A stretch of DNA of 64,000 bases, from the NCBI GenBank assembly GCA_015075005.1, contig JABTVC010000002.1, forward strand, positions 726,259 to 790,258, read 5' to 3'. This DNA is from Planctomycetia bacterium (GTDB taxonomy: Bacteria > Planctomycetota > Brocadiia > Brocadiales > Brocadiaceae). This document shows positions 1 to 8,595 of this stretch, piece after piece. Both the position numbers and the translations under genes were made by a program. The stretch's first letter is position 1; every line of letters begins with the position of its first letter. The notes under the pieces were generated by a model. That model saw only the letters and a program-made list of their open reading frames with translations. It searched no databases and had not been told where the DNA came from.

Positions 1-452
1 TCATATCGGACAATTTTAGCCCTGGAAAGACGGCACCCGTCAATAATACTTGCATGATTGAGTTCGTCCGAAAAGACAACGTCCCCTTCGCCGACGATTG
101 CAGGAATAACCGCAAGGTTTGCACAGAACCCGGATTGAAACGAGACGGTGCTTTCTGCTCCCTTAAAGAGCGTAAGTTTCCGCTCCAGTTCTTTGTGCAG
201 AGTCGTTGTACCGGCAATGGTCCTCACCGCTGCAGGGCCTACCCCATAATCCTCAATTGCCCTTTGTGCGGCCGACTTTAACTGAGGATCATTGGCAAAA
301 CCCAGGTAATTATTCGAACAGAGATTGAATACCTTCTTTTCATCCACTGTAATCCACGCGCCCTGTGGCCCTTCAATCGTGCGGATATTAATCAACAACC
401 CGGCATCTTTCAGTTTTTCTAATTCTTCTGTGATAAAATCTAGTTTGTTCAT
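1..452 (-). CDS. kbl: Glycine C-acetyltransferase (2-amino-3-ketobutyrate CoA ligase), N-terminal part
   Basis: The gene runs off the left edge, leaving about 150 N-terminal residues. The reverse strand opens [20 protein letters not shown] and contains [12 protein letters not shown] and [18 protein letters not shown], both typical of the alpha-oxoamine synthase family (fold-type I PLP enzymes). In the family this enzyme cleaves 2-amino-3-ketobutyrate with CoA into glycine and acetyl-CoA, the step after threonine dehydrogenase. The tdh gene lies upstream on the same strand, supporting Kbl over the biotin or 5-aminolevulinate relatives. The usual kbl-tdh pair is separated here by about 480 bp holding an IS remnant. 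The PLP lysine lies outside the window. The ATG at 450-452 fits the family N-terminus. Confidence 0.88.
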   Translation of the reverse strand, partial: MNKLDFITEELEKLKDAGLLINIRTIEGPQGAWITVDEKKVFNLCSNNYLGFANDPQLKSAAQRAIEDYGVGPAAVRTIAGTTTLHKELERKLTLFKGAESTVSFQSGFCANLAVIPAIVGEGDVVFSDELNHASIIDGCRLSRAKIVRY

Positions 453-597
453 ACGCAACGAAATTTACTCGTGGTTGTACTAAAAAATCTGTTCAACACC
501 ACGATAAAAATCATGTAGTGTCCGAACGAAAACGCACTTTTTGTAAAAGTGCGAGGATAATTTTCTCCTTACCAATAGATAATTTTAAAATTTGCGG

Positions 598-930
598 GTG
601 GGTTTTTGCTAAAAATATGGTTCTTTTGCCCGTTTCCCTTTATTTTAGCCTTGTCTGAACGTATCCTTCTCCCGGCAGGCCGTTTTTCTCCGTGTTTTCT
701 GTTTGCTTAGGCGGCTTTGTGTGATTTTTCGCACTGCTTCCGTACCTTCTCCTGAAGCATGTTTCCCAGCTTGTGCAAATTCGCAGCGAACACGCCCAAG
801 GCACAATACCTTTTAAAGGCCTTCAACCCTTTGTCCGTACACCTATTCAAACCGTGATGCTCCAAGCGATTGATATCAGATTCTGCCGCCGAGTGTTTGT
901 GTCTTAGATTCTTAAACGTCTTACCCGTTC
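598..930 (-). mobile_element. Remnant of an ISNCY-type transposase (3' end only)
   Basis: Read on the minus strand, the segment encodes a C-terminal transposase tail containing KHSAAESDINRLEHHGLN, then KGLKAFKRYCALGVFAANLH and LGNMLQEKVRKQCEKSHKAA before a stop. The same tail and downstream sequence, including the end AAAAGAACC..TTTTAGCAAAAA, occur on the plus strand at about 36.1-36.42 kb. The rest of the transposase is missing, so the copy is dead. It sits between tdh and kbl and begins just after the tdh stop, so it probably separated a former kbl-tdh operon. The family name rests on resemblance to ISNCY (IS1202-like) transposases and is less certain than the transposase call itself. Nothing else was seen in 453-597. 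Confidence 0.7.
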
Positions 931-935
931 AAACA

Positions 936-1964
936 CTATATACTTAAAATAACCTTCCCGCACTTTCCGTCCTTCATGAGTTTTATGCCCTTTTCATAAT
1001 CCTTGAAGGGAAACCGATGTGTGATAATGGGGCTTGGATCAACAAGCCCGGATGATAAGAAACGCGAGGTCTTGTGCCATGTTGAAAATATCTTGCGGCC
1101 GGTAATCCCGTAAATACGGATTTTCTTAAAAATAACCTCTTTGTTCAGATCAATAGTGACACGCCTCTCATAAATACCCAAAATGGAAATCCTCCCCCCG
1201 TGCGTGATGGCCTTTAAACCTTGATTGAGCGCCTGATTGTTACCGGAAAATTCCAGGACAACGTCCACACCATTATTGTGTGTAGCGTCAAGGGCAAGCT
1301 GGACAACATCCTGCCTCCTGGGATTAACGGCTATGTGCGCCCCCATCTTTTTGCTGATGGCCAACCGGTAGTTGTTTGGATCAGAGACGATGATTAATGA
1401 TGCGCCACAGGCTTTTGCAATGCCCGCAGCAAAGAGCCCAATTGGTCCGGCACCGAGGATTAAAACCGTCTTTGCCGCAACATCCTCAGCGAGGACGGTA
1501 TCAACCGCATTTCCAAAGGGTTCCTGAATGGTTGCCCATTCATCGGGAATTTTATGGTCGTTTTTCCACAGCACGTGTTCAGGCAAGACGAGGTATTCGG
1601 CAAAGGAGCCGTCATGGTCAACGCCCAACAATTTGAAATTCCTGCAGACCTCTGAATATCCGTTATTACACTGGTAGCAATCCCCACAGGTAAGATGGCT
1701 TTCGGCAGAAACCCGGTCTCCAACCTTTACATAGGTCACTTCCTCACCAATCTTTGCAACATTCCCTACAAATTCATGACCAATAATACGCGGAGGTGTG
1801 AAGCGGTGTTGCGCCCATCGTGTCCAGTCATAGATATGCACATCCGTACCGCAGACCGAGGCAATCCTGACCTTAACAAGCACGTCTCTTGGCCCGATCT
1901 TTGGGGTGGGTACTTCGATAAACTCCATACCCTTTATGCGCTTTCTTTTAACAACTGCCTTCAT
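936..1964 (-). CDS. tdh: L-threonine 3-dehydrogenase
   Basis: This zinc- and NAD-dependent medium-chain dehydrogenase oxidises L-threonine to 2-amino-3-ketobutyrate, the substrate of the downstream kbl product. From the chosen ATG (MKAVVKRKRIKGMEF) the protein is 342 residues, matching the family length of about 341. Catalytic zinc ligands are Cys38, His63 and Glu64 (GHEFVG). Structural zinc ligands are Cys93, Cys96, Cys99 and Cys107. The Rossmann motif is LILGAGPIGLFAAG. A longer frame to 2066 exists, but its extra 34 residues come from a palindromic dispersed repeat and do not resemble Tdh, so the start at 1964 is preferred. Confidence 0.93.
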   Translation of the reverse strand: MKAVVKRKRIKGMEFIEVPTPKIGPRDVLVKVRIASVCGTDVHIYDWTRWAQHRFTPPRIIGHEFVGNVAKIGEEVTYVKVGDRVSAESHLTCGDCYQCNNGYSEVCRNFKLLGVDHDGSFAEYLVLPEHVLWKNDHKIPDEWATIQEPFGNAVDTVLAEDVAAKTVLILGAGPIGLFAAGIAKACGASLIIVSDPNNYRLAISKKMGAHIAVNPRRQDVVQLALDATHNNGVDVVLEFSGNNQALNQGLKAITHGGRISILGIYERRVTIDLNKEVIFKKIRIYGITGRKIFSTWHKTSRFLSSGLVDPSPIITHRFPFKDYEKGIKLMKDGKCGKVILSI

Positions 1965-2014
1965 CTGGAAATAGTTTTTCCTTGTCGTATTTCTATTGTA
2001 TTCATTCATCTCAT

Positions 2015-2046
2015 GCACGGACAAACAAGTTTGTCCATGCCACCCT
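2015..2046. repeat. Dispersed palindromic repeat, copy 1
   Basis: The core GGACAAACAAGTTTGTCC is a near-perfect palindrome followed by ATGCCACCCT. The same unit occurs at 31754-31786 and 43491-43522. It lies upstream of tdh and is in part swallowed by an over-long reading frame. No run of T follows it, so it is unlikely to be an intrinsic terminator. It resembles REP or small MITE-like intergenic elements; its function is unknown. Confidence 0.7.
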
Positions 2047-2156
2047 GCCCCTACCGCTTGGCTCACTTAATAGAAGGAAATTAATGGGTAACAATAATAT
2101 GTCGATCTCTTTTGGTAAATCAACATACATCGCAGAAACGTCTACTTCGGGATGTC

Positions 2157-2465
2157 TCACCCAAGGGGATGGATAGTTTCAAATTGATAATGGCTCATTG
2201 CTATGTTAATCAGATGAGGAATATTCAATTCTTGATTATGCCAGAACTTTTCCAGGTCACTTAGTAATTCAGGAAGCTCATTTTGATGAGGGGGAATAAA
2301 AAAGGCATCCTGTAAACTTGATCCACCAATCCAATTCTGACTTGTTCTTATTTCACCCGGATTTTTATGTTTTCCTCGCACGCCTGAAAGCAGTATGCTA
2401 TGAGTCTCTCTTAAAAGTCTCATGGAAAGCGGTAACTTCTCAAGTTCGGCAATAGCATAGTTCAT
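2157..2465 (-). pseudogene. Fic-domain protein remnant
   Basis: The segment carries the middle of a Fic protein: [32 protein letters not shown], then [10 protein letters not shown] directly before a stop. In functional Fic proteins the last motif continues as HPFxDGNGR, the catalytic loop for AMP transfer. Here the loop is lost after HP, so the product cannot be a normal Fic AMPylase. On the 5' side an N-terminal Fic segment with the inhibitory helix is also missing. Possible short coding traces continue to about 2597 in shifted frames. It is flanked by tdh and the korAB pair and looks like leftover accessory DNA. Confidence 0.65.
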
Positions 2466-2637
2466 TGCCTTAATATAGTTTTGTACTTCTACCCAATCAA
2501 CAACCGTCCTGCTTCCTCTAAAAGAATAGTAATTTTTGCATCACGCCATTCAAAAGGTTTATTAATATATGGTATTCTAATGAATCTGCGCCAAAGGCAC
2601 ACTTAAAATAAAGTACCGTTAGTTTAGGGATAGTTTA

Positions 2638-3495
2638 CTACGTGAATTCGCTTAATATACTTGTTATGTCAATATCTTCTATCTGCTCCTCAACCAAAGG
2701 AACCCCTTGACTAAGCCCTCTCTTTTCTTCATAAGTTTCCTTTTCAGTCTTGTAAATTATCCCGATAGGGATTCTATCCCCCCATTCATGGGACTTTTCA
2801 TACGCAGCCATTTTATCTTCTGGATTGTATGAACCATCATCATTAACTTTATAAACCCTCTGTGTGTACCACTCATACGTATTCTTTTTGTTAAAAGAGA
2901 CGCACGGCTGCAATACGTCGATCAGAGAAAGGCCTTTGTGTTTTATCCCTTCCCCTATCAACCAGGAAAGGTGTTCGGTGTCTAATGAATATCCCCTGGC
3001 TACAAATCCTGCGCCCAATGCAATTGCCATCTCCAGGGGATGGAAGGGTTCGAGGATGACTCCTTCCGTCTGTACCTTGGTCACATAGTCCGGATCGGTT
3101 GTAGGGGAAGCCTGTCCCTTTGTGAGACCATATATCTGATTGTCATGTACAATAACGGTTATATCAGTATTCCGCCTTATATTATGGATGAGGTGGTTGC
3201 CACCTTCTCCATAACAGTCGCCGTCTCCCGTGGTAACCAATACTGTTAAATTGCGGTTGGCAATCTTTGCTGCCGCAGCAACGGGAAGTGCCCTTCCATG
3301 GAGGCCATTAAAACAGTTACACCTCACATAGTGGGGAAGTTTGGCTGCCTGACCAATTCCTGAAACGAGCAAAATATCTTTTGGATGTCTATCCAGTTTA
3401 GCGAGGGTCTTTTTAACCGCATTTAAAATGCCGAAGTTACCGCACCCCGGGCACCATGCGATTTCATCATTACTTTTAAAATCTTTTATGTCCAT
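2638..3495 (-). CDS. korB: 2-oxoacid:ferredoxin oxidoreductase, beta subunit
   Basis: This is the thiamine-diphosphate-binding subunit of a 2-oxoacid:ferredoxin oxidoreductase. The TPP signature is visible as TTGDGDCYGEGG followed about 25 residues later by HDNQIYGLTKGQ. The N-terminal WCPGCGNFGIL is typical of the beta subunit. At 285 residues it is of normal length. It begins 2 bp after the stop of the alpha gene, so both are surely co-transcribed. The nearby sucCD and Re-citrate-synthase-like genes favour 2-oxoglutarate as substrate, but pyruvate or other 2-oxoacids cannot be excluded from sequence alone. The enzyme links CO2, acyl-CoA and reduced ferredoxin in the cytoplasm. Confidence 0.9.
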   Translation of the reverse strand: MDIKDFKSNDEIAWCPGCGNFGILNAVKKTLAKLDRHPKDILLVSGIGQAAKLPHYVRCNCFNGLHGRALPVAAAAKIANRNLTVLVTTGDGDCYGEGGNHLIHNIRRNTDITVIVHDNQIYGLTKGQASPTTDPDYVTKVQTEGVILEPFHPLEMAIALGAGFVARGYSLDTEHLSWLIGEGIKHKGLSLIDVLQPCVSFNKKNTYEWYTQRVYKVNDDGSYNPEDKMAAYEKSHEWGDRIPIGIIYKTEKETYEEKRGLSQGVPLVEEQIEDIDITSILSEFT

Positions 3496-3497
3496 GA

Positions 3498-5216
3498 TTA
3501 TCCTTCCTTTTTAATGCGATCGATAAGATAATCTAAATTAAAAGGCCTGCCGTCATATTTTAAAACGGAGCCACTAACCTGCAATCCCGTCTCTCTCCTT
3601 AGCAATCGGGCGAGTTGGCCGCCCGCATTATTTTCTACCGTTAAAACCTTTTTGGCATCTTTTAATAATCCGACCATCTCAGAGGCAGGAAATGGCCAGA
3701 CCTGGGACAGGTGAATAAAACCTATTTTTCTATCAGTTACTGCATCACTAACTTCTTTCATAACACCATAGGTTGATCCAAAACCGAGCAAAACCATATC
3801 GGCTCCTTCCACATTGTACGCAGTGGGTTTTTCCACCTCCTGTGAAAGACCAGAAAATTTCTTATAGAATCTCTTTTCCGCCATCTTTCTGCCTATATCA
3901 GCATCTTCTGTAATGTGACCTTCCTCTGTATGCTCGTCGCTATCAGCGTAAATAACATCTTCAATCCATGAAGGTATTGCACGAGGCGATATGCCCGACC
4001 CGGTAAATTGATACCGCTTATAATTCGTTATATGTTTGGAATCTTCTTTAGATACGATGTATCTTTGAACTTTTCCATTATTCAAATCGGACGGCTCTAT
4101 GTTTCTGTAAGAATCAGCAAGGTGCTGGTCTGTCATAATAAAGACGGGTATCTGATATTTTTCTGCAATATTGAATGCCTTTATCGTTACAGAAAATGCC
4201 TCCTCTATCGTACCCGGGGCATATACCACCCTTGCAAATTCCCCATGGCCGGCATGAAGCACAAACTCAAGGTCTGCCTGTGCAGTCCTCGTGGGGAAAC
4301 CGGTGGCAGGTGCGGGTCTCTGGGCAACAACAACGACAATTGGCGTCTCCGTCATGGCAGCCAGACTCACCCCTTCTGCCATGAGGGCGAATCCACCTCC
4401 CGAGGTAGCGGTCATTGCCCTAACTCCGGCAAACGAAGCACCAATGATCATATTGACGGCGGCGATTTCATCCTCTGCCTGTTCAACGACGATATGAAAT
4501 TTTTGTGCATACTGGGCTATCACATTCATGATAGTCGTAGAAGGGGACATCGGATAGGCCGAGTAAAATTTACAACCAGCCCTTATTGCCCCCAAGGCGA
4601 TTGCATCGTTTCCGTTCATGACAAGTACACCCGTATCTTTGATTGCGCCTGCCTTTATCCGGAACGTATCTTGTTTAAAATTATTTCTGACGAAATCATA
4701 CCCTGCGCGTGCAGCCTCTTTATTCTTTCTGATAATCTCTTCGCTCTTCCCTGCAAAAGTAGCTTCCATAACGTGTTCGACAGAGCGCAATTCCACATCT
4801 ATCATCCCTGCAATAATCCCGCATGCGACGGAATTGATAAAAATCTCACTGCCGCCTACACGAGTAGCCATATCATAGAAAGGGATATCTAAAAAGGTTG
4901 GCTCTTCCTCGGTAATAGTAAATTTTTTTCTGTCTAAAACCAAAATACCGCCATCTGTCATACTTGATTTATGAAGGGGCACACTTGCCTTATCTAAAGC
5001 TATAGTGATATCCGATCTTTGCCGAAGGGTAAAAATGGGTCTGTCTGAAATTCTCAGCTGAAAAAAATTATTACCACCCCGTATCCTGGACATATAGTCC
5101 TGGTTGGCAAAAATATGAAATCCGGTATTTTTGAACATCTGGCACAAGGCTGCCCCTACAGTCTGCATCCCCTGGCCTGCCTCACCTGTAATCTTTATCG
5201 TAAGTTCATTTGTCAT
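3498..5216 (-). CDS. korA: 2-oxoacid:ferredoxin oxidoreductase, fused gamma-alpha subunit
   Basis: The N-terminal gamma domain (GEAGQGMQTVGAAL, SRIRGGNNFFQLR) is fused to an alpha domain with AYPMSPSTTIMNVIAQYAQ, EQAEDEIAAVNMIIGASFAG and SGGGFALMAEG. This gamma-alpha fusion is the common KorA layout. The start at 5216 (MTNELTIKITGE) gives 572 residues and has a strong AAAGGAGGTG ribosome-binding site about 9 nt upstream; the frame open to 5240 would place that site inside the gene. YPMSPST is nearer the 2-oxoglutarate and other KorA types than pyruvate oxidoreductases, but this is a soft argument. It forms a two-gene operon with the beta subunit. Confidence 0.9.
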   Translation of the reverse strand: MTNELTIKITGEAGQGMQTVGAALCQMFKNTGFHIFANQDYMSRIRGGNNFFQLRISDRPIFTLRQRSDITIALDKASVPLHKSSMTDGGILVLDRKKFTITEEEPTFLDIPFYDMATRVGGSEIFINSVACGIIAGMIDVELRSVEHVMEATFAGKSEEIIRKNKEAARAGYDFVRNNFKQDTFRIKAGAIKDTGVLVMNGNDAIALGAIRAGCKFYSAYPMSPSTTIMNVIAQYAQKFHIVVEQAEDEIAAVNMIIGASFAGVRAMTATSGGGFALMAEGVSLAAMTETPIVVVVAQRPAPATGFPTRTAQADLEFVLHAGHGEFARVVYAPGTIEEAFSVTIKAFNIAEKYQIPVFIMTDQHLADSYRNIEPSDLNNGKVQRYIVSKEDSKHITNYKRYQFTGSGISPRAIPSWIEDVIYADSDEHTEEGHITEDADIGRKMAEKRFYKKFSGLSQEVEKPTAYNVEGADMVLLGFGSTYGVMKEVSDAVTDRKIGFIHLSQVWPFPASEMVGLLKDAKKVLTVENNAGGQLARLLRRETGLQVSGSVLKYDGRPFNLDYLIDRIKKEG

Positions 5217-5427
5217 GTTATACACACCTCCTTTACCCATTAACTATACCTTTACACACCTGAGATATGCAATACATTTTAACCAACGACTTTTTGCCAC
5301 GAAGACACCACGTCGCAAGAGATAACCACTAGATTAATGACTCTCTAGATCAAGGCAAGCCCTATAAATTCCCGCATAGAGAGAACCTTCATTAACCTCA
5401 AAAAACGACGTCATCTGTTTAAGTTCT

Positions 5428-5826
5428 TCATTGGATTTTTAAGGTTTTCCGGTATATTTTTATTACCGGCATGTCTGCTTCCGCCCAATCGAGGGTATGA
5501 AGCATCTCGGGAGGCAGCCAGACACACGCAGCATGTTCGAGAAGCGTGATTTCACCAGAAACAATTGTGCAGATAAACGGATAAAGCGTAACTGAGAATG
5601 TTGGGTAGTGGTGGGTCACAGGGAGAAGGGGCTTTCCTACTGCCACCTCTATTCCCAGTTCTTCGCGTAGTTCTCGTTTAAGGCATTCTTCAGGCATTTC
5701 TCCCTCATCGATCTTGCCACCCGGGAACTCCCATTTCAGCGGTAAGCTCATGGATTTACTCCTTTGCGAGCAGAAAACTTTCCCTCCGTTCTCTATTATT
5801 GCGCAAGCAACCTGAATATGTTTCAT
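5428..5826 (-). CDS. mutT: NUDIX hydrolase, MutT (8-oxo-dGTP diphosphatase) type
   Basis: The 132-residue protein has a complete NUDIX box, GGKIDEGEMPEECLKRELRE followed by ELGI, matching GX5EX7REUXEEXGU. The N-terminus (HIQVACAIIENGGKVFCSQR) and WEFPGGK are typical of MutT. Family members remove 8-oxo-dGTP from the nucleotide pool, preventing mutation. It stands alone between korAB and arcC, with short gaps on both sides and no clear operon partner. NUDIX substrate specificity is hard to read from sequence, so the MutT name is probable rather than certain. Confidence 0.82.
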   Translation of the reverse strand: MKHIQVACAIIENGGKVFCSQRSKSMSLPLKWEFPGGKIDEGEMPEECLKRELREELGIEVAVGKPLLPVTHHYPTFSVTLYPFICTIVSGEITLLEHAACVWLPPEMLHTLDWAEADMPVIKIYRKTLKIQ

Positions 5827-6076
5827 GAAAAAATTTTAAAGCTCATCAAGACCTTTCAGCCCCGTTTTTCAAATTCCTTAAGTTTTCAGAATCAAGATGA
5901 TCTTTCCGGTTAATTTTCTCAAGCCACCATGATCCAGCAAGGATTTCAGGCTTTGTATCGTTGCTCCCGATTATTGACATAGTATAATTTCTGGTTTTTT
6001 GTTATGAATATCTGTCATGAATTTAACTGTTCTGTTCAATAAAATCAAAAAATCATTTTAAACGCGAAATGCTTAT

Positions 6077-7039
6077 TTATAAGATGCTGGTACAATTTTT
6101 TATAATAGTGGTACCCGTCCGTCCATTCAAAGCATCTTCGACCTTGTCAATGGACGTGATGATTGCCAGTTCCCCGCCCCAATTTAAAAAATTTATGGCG
6201 GCCTGGACCTTCGGTCCCATGCTTCCCGGAGGGAAATGTCCCTCGTGTAAATATTTTTCGGCTTCCTTTACCGTTAATCTGCCTAATGCCTTTTCGTTTG
6301 GTTCTTTGAAGTTTAAAAAGACGTGTTCTACACCGGTGAGCATCATGAGGCAGTGAGCCTTGATATCCCTTGCCAGGACGGCAGAGGCGAGGTCCTTGTC
6401 AATCACTACGTCAACCCCCTCAAGGTCTCCGTCTTCTTTCATGACGACGGGAATGCCGCCACCACCCGCCGCTATGACGATGTTACCTGTCTCCAGCAGT
6501 ATTTTTATAGCCCTTTCTTCCACGATTTTCAGCGGATTGGGTGAGGCAACGACCCGGCGGTATCCCCTGTGGCTATCCTCTGCGATATGCCAGCCTTTCT
6601 CCCGACGGAAGCGCCCTGCCTCTTCTCTGGTAAAAAAGGGGCCGATGGGTTTTGTGGGACTTGAAAAGGCCTTGTCGTGTCTATCGACGACGACCTGCGT
6701 CAGCACCGTTACGACACAGCTGCCGATCCCTTCTTTTCGCAAACGGTTGGTTAAGGATTGCTGGATCATATACCCTATCGCACCTTCAGTGTCTGCAACA
6801 CAGACACCAAGGGTAATCTCAGGTACCTGATTTCTGCTGGCCTCTACCATGAGTAGCAGATTCCCTACCTGGGGTCCATTCCCATGGGTAATGACTACCT
6901 CAAATCCCTGTTTTAAGCAAGAGACGATACCATCCATACTCCTCCGGACATTCTCAAATTGCTCTGCAATCGTGCCCTGCTGGCCCTCCCCGATAAGGGC
7001 ATTGCCCCCTAAGGCAATGACCGTAAGCTTCCGTTTCAT
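6077..7039 (-). CDS. arcC: Carbamate kinase
   Basis: The protein of 320 residues has the amino-acid-kinase fold signatures ALGGNALIGEGQQG, THGNGPQVGNLLL and AAGGGGIPVVM, all characteristic of carbamate kinase. In the family it interconverts carbamoyl phosphate plus ADP with carbamate plus ATP. The start ATG overlaps the stop of the upstream cyclic-2,3-DPG-synthetase-like gene by 4 bp (ATGA), showing translational coupling. No ornithine carbamoyltransferase or arginine deiminase is in the window, so the source of carbamoyl phosphate cannot be told from context. Confidence 0.92.
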   Translation of the reverse strand: MKRKLTVIALGGNALIGEGQQGTIAEQFENVRRSMDGIVSCLKQGFEVVITHGNGPQVGNLLLMVEASRNQVPEITLGVCVADTEGAIGYMIQQSLTNRLRKEGIGSCVVTVLTQVVVDRHDKAFSSPTKPIGPFFTREEAGRFRREKGWHIAEDSHRGYRRVVASPNPLKIVEERAIKILLETGNIVIAAGGGGIPVVMKEDGDLEGVDVVIDKDLASAVLARDIKAHCLMMLTGVEHVFLNFKEPNEKALGRLTVKEAEKYLHEGHFPPGSMGPKVQAAINFLNWGGELAIITSIDKVEDALNGRTGTTIIKNCTSIL

Positions 7040-8355
7040 CGTAGTCTTGCTTCAATGAGTTCTTTGAGTGTGGGTGTGCCTGTTTCCTGTAAGGTATATC
7101 GAACCCGGCAGGCCGGTTTATCTATTGATATAAGCCTCCTCAGATCGACAGGAGTGCCAATAATTACCGTGTCACATGGAATGCGATGTATCGTTTCCCG
7201 TAGTTCTTCCATCTGAGCATACCCATAGCCCATGGCTGGCACGAGTTTTCCTATGTGTGGATATCTTTCAAAGGTTTCAGCAATTGACCTCACCGCAAAG
7301 GGTCTTGGATCGATAATCTCCCTTGCGCCATATTGTCCTGCAGCGATCACCCCTGCACCAAAGGTCATACCTCCATGCGTCAGAGTCGGTCCATCCTCAA
7401 TAATTAATACACGCTTATCTTTTATAAACTCAGGATTTTCAACCGTTACGGGTAATGCCGCGTCTACGACAGCAGCTGTGGGATTCGACTGCTTTATATG
7501 TCCTTTCACCAGGCTTATATTTTCAGGCTTTGCGGTATCTTCCTTACTGATGACGACAATGTCTGCCAGGAGAAGATTTGTTTCCCCAGGATAGTAAGTA
7601 ACTTCATGTCCCGGCCGGTGCGGGTCTACAAGAGTAATATGGATATCGGGCGCATAGAAGGGGGTATCATTATTACCACCGTCCCACACGATAATATCCG
7701 ACTCCTCTTCGGCCGCAGCCAGGATTGCTGCATAATCCACACCGGCATACACAACCGTGTGTTGTTCTACATGAGGTTCGTATTCTTCAATCTCTTCGAT
7801 AGTACAATTATGTTTCTGAAAGTCTTCGTATAAGGCGAATCGCTGCAGACGTTGCTGCAAAAGGTCACCGTAAGGCATGGGGTGCCTTACGACAACGACC
7901 TTTTTCCCCATTTCTTTTAGAATCTCACAGACCTTCCGCGACGTTGGGCTCTTTCCGCTGCCAGTTCTCACCGCACAGACAGCGACAACTGGCCTTCTGC
8001 TCTTTATCATAGTTTGACTTGTACCGAGGAGGGTAAATTGAGCACCAGATGCATTCACAAGGCTGGCTTTATGCATCACGTACTCGTGCGATACATCGCT
8101 ATAAGAAAATACCACCTCGTCAGGTGTATGGGATTTTATGAGTGATGCCAGTCTTTCTTCAGGTTCGATGGGGATTCCGCCGGGGTACAGTTTGCCTGCC
8201 AATGCAGGAGGATACTGCCTTCCTGCGATATTCGGTATTTGCGTCGCCGTAAAGGTAATGATTTCGTATTCGGGGTTATCGCGAAAGCAGACATTGAAAT
8301 TGTGGAAATCACGTCCTGCTGCCCCCATAATAATAATCTTTTTCCTGTTTGCCAT
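7036..8355 (-). CDS. Cyclic 2,3-diphosphoglycerate synthetase-like GTPase
   Basis: The start at 8355 (MANRKKIIIMGAAGRDFHNF) gives 439 residues; the upstream extension lacks similarity. The N-terminal GAAGRDFHNFN motif, a P-loop in RTGSGKSPTSRKV and IVWDGGNNDTPFYAPD are hallmarks of the family annotated as cyclic 2,3-diphosphoglycerate synthetase. That activity was shown in thermophilic archaea. Bacterial members often sit beside carbamate kinase, as here with a 4-bp overlap, so the archaeal function may not apply. A link to carbamoyl phosphate or ATP-grade metabolism is inference from the pairing. Confidence 0.75.
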   Translation of the reverse strand: MANRKKIIIMGAAGRDFHNFNVCFRDNPEYEIITFTATQIPNIAGRQYPPALAGKLYPGGIPIEPEERLASLIKSHTPDEVVFSYSDVSHEYVMHKASLVNASGAQFTLLGTSQTMIKSRRPVVAVCAVRTGSGKSPTSRKVCEILKEMGKKVVVVRHPMPYGDLLQQRLQRFALYEDFQKHNCTIEEIEEYEPHVEQHTVVYAGVDYAAILAAAEEESDIIVWDGGNNDTPFYAPDIHITLVDPHRPGHEVTYYPGETNLLLADIVVISKEDTAKPENISLVKGHIKQSNPTAAVVDAALPVTVENPEFIKDKRVLIIEDGPTLTHGGMTFGAGVIAAGQYGAREIIDPRPFAVRSIAETFERYPHIGKLVPAMGYGYAQMEELRETIHRIPCDTVIIGTPVDLRRLISIDKPACRVRYTLQETGTPTLKELIEARLR

Positions 8356-8459
8356 TATAGTATTGGTACGAAAACAGGTTCGAATGTCTAAAAAACCAGG
8401 CATTTTCATACCCTTTTGTGAGCCTTTGGCTCATGAGGGTTTACTTTATAAAAACTTCT

Positions 8460-8590
8460 TTTTTTGTAAGTTTTTTGAGTACATCCAATAAACGGAGAAA
8501 ATCCCAAATTACAAAAAACAAATTACAAATAAATCTCAAACTCCAATTACCAAATGCCCTATCTCAGGTTTGTCCTTTATGGGTATTTGT
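8460..8590. repeat. Dispersed ~131-bp repeat, forward copy
   Basis: This AT-rich block (GTACATCCAATAAACGG, then CTCAAACTCCAATTACC) is nearly identical to the reverse complement of 21871-22002, with only a handful of mismatches. It fills the space between the cPGS-like gene and tmk. No coding potential is seen. A short hairpin (GAGCCTTTGGCTC) lies just before it at about 8420. Confidence 0.8.
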
Positions 8591-8595
8591 TGTGT

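Noticed and set aside
2015..2046. Palindrome as an intrinsic terminator
   Set aside because: No T run follows in either direction, and the same unit recurs in unrelated places.
936..2066. Longer tdh starting at 2066
   Set aside because: The added N-terminus is translated repeat sequence and the zinc-ligand numbering fits the start at 1964.
4008..4892. Long plus-strand frame of 294 codons
   Set aside because: It is antisense to the well-conserved korA, has no similarity or ribosome-binding site, and is a shadow of codon bias.
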